In this document: positions 33,514-39,883 of the stretch, one piece after another
Position numbering within the stretch: position 1 is the first letter of the stretch
How the letters are laid out: every line of letters begins with the position of its first letter
Source of the DNA: Brachionus koreanus
Lineage: Eukaryota; Rotifera; Eurotatoria; Ploima; Brachionidae
DNA: 39,883 nt
Direction of reading: 5' to 3'
NCBI GenBank assembly: GCA_016987375.1
Contig: PJRA01000555.1
Coordinates: forward strand, 250,126-290,008
Program-made: the position numbers and the translations under genes
Notes under the pieces: generated by a model
The model's input: only the letters and a program-made list of their open reading frames with translations
Database searches by the model: none
What the model was told of the DNA's origin: nothing

Positions 33514-33529
33514 GGCCTTTTTCAAGGCC
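33514..33529 (+). terminator. Histone 3' stem-loop of H2B copy 3
   Basis: GGCCTTTTTCAAGGCC after CCCCC; AAAGCAAT at 33548-33555 (one change from AAAGCAAA), still 18 nt downstream. Confidence 0.95.
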
Positions 33530-33610
33530 ATTTATTTTCTAAAATGTAAAGCAATTCAATAACTTAATAATCTTAATCAAATTAATTTAACTTTTTTTTT
33601 GTTTTTTTTT

Positions 33611-34274
33611 AATTATTTACCATTCTCAATTTGTTAAACTAATTATGATTTAATGATTAAAAGCAAAACATGTTTTTTAGTTAAATTCAATTTTTCTTGA
33701 TTAATATAGATACTCTATTTACGCAGTGTGTTAATTTTCAATAATAACAAGTTCAAATGAAAATATAAAAATATTTTTTATTTAAACTTATCAATTATTT
33801 AAAATAATTAAACATTTATGGTAATCGTGTCCATTTTTTGCTTACTAACCACAATCTTTTTGAATCTTGTACATCTAAGACTGCTTCTGTGGGTTCAATT
33901 TCAGTAAAATCTCTTTTAAGATTATAAAAATGTAACATTATTTTTAGTCATTTTATTTCTAACAAATCTACTTTATTAGTTTTCCGCTTTGAGTTTGATA
34001 TTTTTCAGAAACTGCAGCATAAATGACCGATTGAGCGCCCATTTCAGCTGTTTTCAAAAAGACTTTAAAAAAAAGGCTAACCGGAGAATATGGAGATCTG
34101 TAGACTGATGCATTCCTCATTAAATCAGTGTATGAGTATCCCGGATCGACACTATTCACGCTCACTCCCGAATCTTTTAATTTCTGTGCCAATTCACGTG
34201 TAAAAAGTACATTAGCCAATTTGCTTTGGTTATAGGCTTCAGCTTCGTTGTAATTTTTAGACGAATTAAGATCA
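33611..34274 (-). repeat. Inverted duplication arm A' (copy of 20667-21334)
   Basis: Reverse complement of the SDR 3' end plus spacer. It joins H2B copy 3's 3' flank on the left and a LINE fragment on the right. Confidence 0.85.
33968..34274 (-). pseudogene. Truncated SDR (retinol dehydrogenase-like) 3' fragment
   Basis: About 101 codons of the SDR gene from DLNSSKNYNEAEAYNQSKLA to the stop SGKLIK. The catalytic Tyr-x-x-x-Lys is kept, but the whole Rossmann nucleotide-binding half is lost. One residue differs from the parent (VNSVDPG instead of VNCVDPG). The frame is intact, so the duplication is young. There is no promoter or start; it is not expected to make a working enzyme. Confidence 0.9.
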
Positions 34275-34289
34275 TAATAATTTATAATA

Positions 34290-34658
34290 ATAATAACTTT
34301 TAAAATTTAATAATTGATTTTGGGGTCTAATTTATATCGAGAAATGTAGGATTTGGCTCAAGAGGAATCAGTTGATTTCCGATCTTAATTTTCATTCCAT
34401 AAGTTTTCTCGTAATTTTTTCGAAGCCCATCCCTTGTCAATGTTGTATAACAAGTTTTCTTTTCATTAATTTTGAATCCCCATTTGTTGCAGTATTAAGT
34501 GATTCTGTGCACTGCCTTTTGGAGGAACATTCGAATTTCTCTTTTGCTGGCTCTAGTAGCCCAAATACATAAGTCGTCTGCAAACAGGGCTATTCTGATG
34601 TCATTTGGCAAAGTTAAATTTATTTGTTTTCTGTACCGAGCTAATTCTCCTTCAGATT
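34290..34658 (-). mobile_element. LINE RT fragment, duplicated copy 2
   Basis: Near-identical to 29205-29570 (FADDLCIWATR on the minus strand, followed by the same stop codon). It ends exactly where the GC-richer LINE begins, at 34658/34659, so the two sit head to head. Confidence 0.7.
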
Positions 34659-35536
34659 GCGACTGCGACGTTCTCGCAGAACTAAAAAGCCAAGGCATCA
34701 CTGCTGCCACAAGACGCATCAATAAAACAACCAACACTCCGTCTGAGTACGTCTCAATACAAGTTGAGTCCAAAGAAGCAATGAGCTCTCTTCTATGCAA
34801 CCAACTAAAGCTGGCACTCTGCCGATTCAAAGTCTCACAAGACCAAAAGATTTTCCAATGTTACAATTGCCAAAAGGTCGGGCACTCAGCATCCAGCTGT
34901 CCAAATAAGATAGTTTGCCTCAGATGTGGTGGCAACCACCACCATAAAGATTGCTCAGCAGCACTCAAATGCGCAAACTGTGACGGACCTCATGCTGCCT
35001 GCGCGCGCAACTGCCCCACACTTAAGCCAACACCAAAACCAACAGAACAGCCGACTCCAACAACCCTTACCACTAATAACCAAGTGAACCAACAAAATCA
35101 AGACAGAAGCTGGAGCTCTGTGGTCTCCAAGAAACCATCTTCAGGTCCCTCTACACAACTACAAATCCAAACCATGATCAATGACACAATTGAAGCCAAA
35201 CTCAAACCAATGATCGAGCTCCTAGTAAAGCTTACTGCTGAGATAACACTACTTCTCTCACACAGAGAAGTATTCTCCCTCCCAACAGTAACAAAACTTA
35301 ACACAGCCACTCAACATATAAACAATACAACACAGTGCAACATCAACAGCGAAACAATGCTTCACTCAGTACAGAACCTGATCTGCAACGCTCTACAAAG
35401 TCACCAAGCAAACACCATATCCTCGCAAGCGCAACATACTCAACCAAGTCAAACACAACACAAACTTAGCCACCTAGCCAAACGCAAAAGTCGATCTCCT
35501 TCTCCTCAATCAATTAGCGACAACACACATCCATGA
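34658..35536 (+). CDS. LINE ORF1 (Gag-like, CCHC zinc knuckles), 5' truncated
   Basis: Nucleic-acid-binding ORF1 protein of a Jockey-type LINE. From 34658 the frame reads SDCDCDVLAELKSQGITAAT, then three consecutive knuckles: CYNCQKVGHSASSC, CLRCGGNHHHKDC and CANCDGPHAACARNC. A Pro/Thr/Gln/Asn-rich linker and a basic end (KRKSRSPSPQS) follow. The N-terminal domain usual before the knuckles is missing. The frame stays open upstream to 34499 only by chance, through the antisense LINE fragment; I exclude that part. Without a native start it is unlikely to make a normal ORF1 protein. Confidence 0.75.
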   Translation, partial: CDCDVLAELKSQGITAATRRINKTTNTPSEYVSIQVESKEAMSSLLCNQLKLALCRFKVSQDQKIFQCYNCQKVGHSASSCPNKIVCLRCGGNHHHKDCSAALKCANCDGPHAACARNCPTLKPTPKPTEQPTPTTLTTNNQVNQQNQDRSWSSVVSKKPSSGPSTQLQIQTMINDTIEAKLKPMIELLVKLTAEITLLLSHREVFSLPTVTKLNTATQHINNTTQCNINSETMLHSVQNLICNALQSHQANTISSQAQHTQPSQTQHKLSHLAKRKSRSPSPQSISDNTHP

Positions 35537-35762
35537 CCAAATAACAACACGGAATTTGACAACACAATGCTTGACGTGTCAAATAACAACCACAACAACA
35601 GTGAAATGAGCTATACCCGAACAACAAGCAACAATAAAAAAGACAACACAACAAAAGGTTACAACAGCGCGAAACACCCAAACAAGATCACAAGAAAATC
35701 AACAACCACGCTACACAACAAAACAACCTCACAAGCAAAAAAAGAGACAACCAGAAATAATA

Positions 35763-38555
35763 ATGTATAGACATCTCAACATATTACATCTCAACGTACA
35801 ATCTGCTATAAACAAGAAAATAGATATTGAACAAGCGGCACAAGCCGAACAATTAGACATCATCATGCTCAACGAAACGTTGCTAAAGCCAAGCAAACAA
35901 TTCAAGCTCAAAGGTTACACAGTGCATCGGCACGACAGAACAAGAGCTGAACGTGGAGGTGTGTGCATCTGCGTGAGAGAAACCATCCCCTGCCTTGTCG
36001 TCTCCAAGAGCCCAAATAACAGCATCACCGAGTGGATCACCATCCGTCTACCAAGGATCCTACCAAACGGGGAAGATCTTCATGTAGCATCTGTCTATAT
36101 TTCGCCAGGTAACGAAATCAGCAAAAATACAATGCAAGACATTTTCAGTAACGCCAATACTATCGTAGCAGGAGATCTTAACGCTCACAACACACTATGG
36201 ACATCACCAGAGACGGACAAATACGGTCGAGTTCTCGAGTCCGTACTCAATGAGCTTGAGCTGACTGTACATCACACAGACACTCCAACGTACGCACCAT
36301 ACCACCGACTTGACTATGCATCTACGCTCGACCTTGTCATCACAAGTGACTCAGCAGACGTCCGCATCAACAAACCAACAACCCTCATCAATCCACGAAG
36401 CGACCATCTACCAGTACTTTTCACAATCGAATCTAAGCCAATTGATAGGCAACAATTAACAACTACAACAAGGACAAGAGTCGATTGGGACAAATTTAAA
36501 GAAGCCACCAAGAAAACCCTTCGACCACTGACAGGAAAAACTATCCAATCCAAGGAGGACATTGACAAATTAGCTCAACAACTCGAGTCAACAATCACGT
36601 CGACTATTAACGAAGTAACGACCACACACACAGTCAAGAGCTACCAAACACAAATCTTACCAAGACGAATTGTAGCTCTCATCAAAGAAAAGAGAAAACT
36701 CCAACGCTCTCTTCTAGAAACAAGATCAGCAGAAACAGTGAGACAAATCAACCATCTAACAGAACAAATCAAGAAACAAGTCGCAGAACATAAACAAGAC
36801 AAATGGAGGGAGTTCTGTACAGAATTGAATAATCACAAAACATCGGACACAGTACTCTGGCGTAAAATATCATCGATTGAGAACTCCAACATACCAAAAC
36901 CACCGAGATGTCCTCTACTCAAAATTCAAGAGCAGCTAGTTACGACTCCAACTGAAGTAGCTAACATATTCGCAGAACAACTTAAGCAAACGTTCCGTCC
37001 AAGCAACCAACCTGAGTTCGATGAACCATTCAAGATAACAATAGAGAGCACAGTCAGAGAATTGTTCAAAATTCCTGCTGACGGACACCAATTGTTTCAA
37101 CCAACAACGGCTAACGAAATCTCGACCATCCTAAAGGAAATCAGAGGGCGAGGTGCACCAGGGGCCGACAACATTACCAACAAAATTCTCAAAAATCTGC
37201 CTGAGGAGTTCCACCACATCATGGCGAACATTGTCAATGGCTCTATCACACTGAGCCACATTCCGAAACAATGGAAGCATGCAGAAATAGTCATGATTCC
37301 TAAACCGGGAAAGAATCCATCAGATCCAATGAGCTACAGACCTATCAGCTTGTTGTCTACCATGTCCAAGATCACAGAACGAGTAATTAAAAACAGAATG
37401 CTCTCTTGGATCCAAGAGAAACAAGTCATCAGCCAGCACCAAAGCGGTTTCATGTCAAAGCGTCAAACAAGAGACCACATCTTCAGACTCATCCAAACAA
37501 TTCAACATGGGGTAAATGAACGAAAAACAACTGGTGCGGTTTTCATCGACATCGAGAAAGCCTTCGACAAATTATGGCATGATGGACTTCTTTTCAAAAT
37601 GTCAAAAAAGGAGTGTCCTGCTTATATAGGAGCATGGATACGGAACTATCTGAGCGACAGAACGTTCCAAGTACGTGTCCAATCTTCCAAGTCAGCGCTC
37701 CATCAAATCATGTGTGGTGTTCACCAAGGTAGCGTCCTCGGACCATTGTTGTTCAACATCTTCATAGATGACATCATTGAGAAGATCACAACAGCGGACA
37801 AAGGTCTGTTTGCCGACGACCTCTCAATTTGGACTACAAGCCCTAAATTTGAAAGAGTCGAAAGCGAACTACAACAGGCAATCAAAGAAATCGAAACATG
37901 GTCAGCATACTGGCGAATGAAACTCAGCACAATGAAGACAGTATGTACACTATTTACACGTCTCAATAGACAAGGCAATCGCAAACTCGACATTAAACTA
38001 AACGGCAAGAGAATCAAGCATGACAACAAGCCGAAGCTACTGGGGCTCAAATTTGATAAGAACTTGACGTTCTATGACCACATTCAGGAAATTAACACTA
38101 GAGTTGATCGCAGAATCAACATGATGCGATCAATTAGGGGCAAGAACTGGGGTGCTTCACCAAAACTTCTCCTAACAACATACAAGACACTAATAAGGCC
38201 GATAATGGAATATATACCGTTTATCAAGTACAGTGCATCAGAAACAAGCATGATGGCACTAGAATTGCGCCAAAGGAAAGCAGTCAAAATAGCGTTTAGA
38301 CTCCCTTCTTCAACTGCAACAAAAGACTGCTACAAGCTTGCAAGAATCGACAACATCAAGGACCGCTTCGAGTTGCTATCAACGCGCTATCTACACAAAG
38401 CATCGATAAGCAACAAGCTAATTAAAGACTTAATTGACAGCTACAATCCTAAGTCCAAGCCGCGTATCAGAAACGGAGTCAAACCTATTCTCGCTCACCT
38501 TCTTCCGCAAACAACTCAATTAGCAACAGAAACATCAACAAGTCAAACAACTTGA
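35763..38555 (+). CDS. LINE ORF2: endonuclease and reverse transcriptase
   Basis: An uninterrupted 930-residue protein that nicks target DNA and primes reverse transcription. The N-terminal exonuclease-endonuclease-phosphatase domain (about 1-225) keeps N11, E38 in LNETLL, GDLNAHNTLW at 137-146, and SDHLPVLF at 213-220. The RT domain (about 490-760) keeps YRPISLLSTMSKITERV, SGFMSKRQTRDH, FIDIEKAFDKLWHDGL, GVHQGSVLGPLLFNIF and the catalytic FADD near 683-686 (FADDLSIW). The FADDLSIW form and the overall order fit the Jockey superfamily. There is no RNase H domain. The C-terminal 170 residues are Lys/Arg-rich, with the YIPFIKYSA-type thumb motif. All catalytic motifs are intact, so it could be active in trans even though ORF1 is truncated. 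Confidence 0.92.
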   Translation: MYRHLNILHLNVQSAINKKIDIEQAAQAEQLDIIMLNETLLKPSKQFKLKGYTVHRHDRTRAERGGVCICVRETIPCLVVSKSPNNSITEWITIRLPRILPNGEDLHVASVYISPGNEISKNTMQDIFSNANTIVAGDLNAHNTLWTSPETDKYGRVLESVLNELELTVHHTDTPTYAPYHRLDYASTLDLVITSDSADVRINKPTTLINPRSDHLPVLFTIESKPIDRQQLTTTTRTRVDWDKFKEATKKTLRPLTGKTIQSKEDIDKLAQQLESTITSTINEVTTTHTVKSYQTQILPRRIVALIKEKRKLQRSLLETRSAETVRQINHLTEQIKKQVAEHKQDKWREFCTELNNHKTSDTVLWRKISSIENSNIPKPPRCPLLKIQEQLVTTPTEVANIFAEQLKQTFRPSNQPEFDEPFKITIESTVRELFKIPADGHQLFQPTTANEISTILKEIRGRGAPGADNITNKILKNLPEEFHHIMANIVNGSITLSHIPKQWKHAEIVMIPKPGKNPSDPMSYRPISLLSTMSKITERVIKNRMLSWIQEKQVISQHQSGFMSKRQTRDHIFRLIQTIQHGVNERKTTGAVFIDIEKAFDKLWHDGLLFKMSKKECPAYIGAWIRNYLSDRTFQVRVQSSKSALHQIMCGVHQGSVLGPLLFNIFIDDIIEKITTADKGLFADDLSIWTTSPKFERVESELQQAIKEIETWSAYWRMKLSTMKTVCTLFTRLNRQGNRKLDIKLNGKRIKHDNKPKLLGLKFDKNLTFYDHIQEINTRVDRRINMMRSIRGKNWGASPKLLLTTYKTLIRPIMEYIPFIKYSASETSMMALELRQRKAVKIAFRLPSSTATKDCYKLARIDNIKDRFELLSTRYLHKASISNKLIKDLIDSYNPKSKPRIRNGVKPILAHLLPQTTQLATETSTSQTT

Positions 38556-38623
38556 ATAGAGATAATTAATCAACCAAAAACAAAGAAAAAAGACAACTGG
38601 CAGAAGCTAATTGACTTTGTTAA

Positions 38624-39850
38624 CCAATTGGACATTTAGTTCAATTAACAACTAGAACTGCAACAATCAACAACTCAACAGCTATAAACAATTATAACAC
38701 ATTAGTTTTACCTATCAACCGTTTTACAATAATCAAGTCATTCCTAGGTCTGGAAGTACCTGATCTAATCCGAAACATTGACACAGTCACTACTATTGGG
38801 AAAAACATCTGGTTAATCTCCTTTACTGAGCAATACAACTATCAAAATTTAATCGGAAAAAAGATAAAAATCAACGGACAAGAAACCAAAATCGAAGATG
38901 CAGAAGAACCGATGAAAATTGAAAAAGTCTTCACGTATAAGTTTTATGGTCTTAAACCGAATTTTGATAAGAAGCTGATCCAAAAACACCTTGTGTCTGA
39001 GGGTGTTCAGGAGTATGAGATCGACAAAATCTACGACGAATTCCTAAATGATGAGGGTTTAGGTCACATCAAAACCGGAATTATCAGAGCAAAAATCAAG
39101 TTCGATGTTGCTAAAAACAAAAAGTACAAAGACATAGTCCAAAAGTTACCAAAAAATACATACATAAAAGATTATCCAGTCTCAATAGAGAGGGTTGGCG
39201 AACCTCGTTGCCGCTATTGCCAAAGTACTCAGCACAAAATCGCAGAATGTAAAAAAAAGGAACTGAAATGTACTTCTTGCGAAAGACGTGGGCATTCTGC
39301 GTCCGAATGTAACTTAGCTAGACGAATAGCAAAAGACAACGACGACCACGACCTAATTGGAGTGGACACAAATGATGACGAAGTTACTCACCAACCACGT
39401 CAATCAGGGAATAATCCCACACCCAATGAAAATACCAACCCAAACGGAATGCCCTTACCAAATATTCAAACGCCATCTGGACACACACCTTTTGAACAAC
39501 TACCAACAAGTAATACTCCAAATGGGGCACCATACCATTTTAGTTTCCCAACACTTAATTTTCCAATCCGATCGATAAACGCTCCAATGTTTTCGGCCCA
39601 GTCGACCCCTCAACCACAGTCGTCGCTTTTTAATAATTTAGGAAAACCGACTAAGACAAGAAGGACTCGTAAGACTGAACAAAAGTCCACTCCAGAAGGT
39701 GTCACTGGGAAAAAGCCTCGGACTAACAGGAAAAATAACCAAAACACTAAAAACAAAGAGAACGAAGAAAGTATGGAACTTACGGACAAAGAAATTGAAT
39801 CAGAAGCCTCAAAACTTCTCAATCTCAGTTCAAGCAAGCCAAACTCTTAA
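38624..39850 (+). CDS. ORF1 of a second LINE (two CCHC zinc knuckles)
   Basis: The frame is open from the stop at 38621 to 39850; the first ATG is at 38912. However, protein-like sequence clearly starts upstream of it, around 38690-38730 (LVLPINRFTIIKSFLGLEVP, then IGKNIWLISF), so the true N-terminus is truncated or uses a lost start. Next come an RNA-binding-like region (FTYKFYGLKPNFDKKLIQKH, HIKTGIIRAKIKF) and two knuckles, CRYCQSTQHKIAEC and CTSCERRGHSASEC. A long Pro/Asn/Thr-rich low-complexity segment follows, with a basic tail. It is unlike the ORF1 at 34658-35536, so this is a different family. Only 33 bp follow; its ORF2 would lie beyond the window, possibly at the terminal ATG at 39881. 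Confidence 0.8.
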   Translation, partial: PIGHLVQLTTRTATINNSTAINNYNTLVLPINRFTIIKSFLGLEVPDLIRNIDTVTTIGKNIWLISFTEQYNYQNLIGKKIKINGQETKIEDAEEPMKIEKVFTYKFYGLKPNFDKKLIQKHLVSEGVQEYEIDKIYDEFLNDEGLGHIKTGIIRAKIKFDVAKNKKYKDIVQKLPKNTYIKDYPVSIERVGEPRCRYCQSTQHKIAECKKKELKCTSCERRGHSASECNLARRIAKDNDDHDLIGVDTNDDEVTHQPRQSGNNPTPNENTNPNGMPLPNIQTPSGHTPFEQLPTSNTPNGAPYHFSFPTLNFPIRSINAPMFSAQSTPQPQSSLFNNLGKPTKTRRTRKTEQKSTPEGVTGKKPRTNRKNNQNTKNKENEESMELTDKEIESEASKLLNLSSSKPNS

Positions 39851-39883
39851 TTTATTTCAAATTTTTTTATATATCTTTTTATG

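Larger units (their letters stand above)
34658..38555 (+). mobile_element. Jockey-type LINE, 5'-truncated, ORF2 intact
   Basis: This stretch is visibly GC-richer than the host DNA and switches composition abruptly at 34658. It carries the C-terminal part of ORF1 (zinc-knuckle protein) and a complete ORF2 (endonuclease plus RT). There is no clear poly-A tail: only about 70 bp separate the ORF2 stop from an open frame of a second LINE. The left end lacks the N-terminal half of ORF1, either by 5' truncation at insertion or by a later breakpoint. Confidence 0.8.

Noticed and set aside
34499..34657. N-terminal extension of LINE ORF1
   Set aside because: These codons come from the opposite strand of an unrelated, duplicated LINE fragment; the frame is open by chance.

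Overview
The window is AT-rich nuclear DNA from an invertebrate animal. It has short GT-AG introns (several about 50-60 bp), many decayed non-LTR retrotransposons, and metazoan replication-dependent histone genes that end in the canonical 3' stem-loop. A ciliated microscopic animal with a small AT-rich genome would fit, and a monogonont rotifer such as Brachionus is my best guess. That guess rests on the style of the LINE proteins and the composition, not on a search.

Layout. 1-567: end of a LINE reverse transcriptase on the minus strand. 786-3832: H4, then a divergent H2A/H2B pair. 4350-5732: six-exon secreted three-Ig-domain protein of the lachesin/IgLON type (minus). 6180-6930: decayed LINE. 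8505-13776: five-exon gene with three PLAT domains (minus), whose introns hold retroelement debris. 14700-15160: broken zinc-finger-like coding remnant. 16247-19545: syntaxin-5 (plus); its large intron contains a CR1-like LINE remnant with a nested MITE, plus a TTAA-flanked piggyBac-like MITE. 19781-20975: retinol-dehydrogenase-like SDR (plus). 21452-33529: rearranged histone array with two H4 genes, two divergent H2A/H2B pairs, a fused H2B/H2A deletion relic, an orphan H2A 3' end and LINE debris. 33968-34274: inverted copy of the SDR 3' end. 34658-38555: GC-richer LINE with an intact 930-aa endonuclease/RT protein. 38624-39850: ORF1 of a second LINE.

The three H4, three H2A and three H2B genes supply S-phase nucleosome proteins; no H3 or H1 is present. 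All twelve histone 3' ends, three relics included, carry a 6-bp stem with a 4-nt loop. Each is followed at a nearly constant 18 nt by AAAGCAAA or a one-base variant, a strong candidate for the U7 snRNP binding element. The array has evolved by direct and inverted duplication: the block next to the SDR gene is a mirror image of pieces found beside H2A/H2B pairs 2 and 3.
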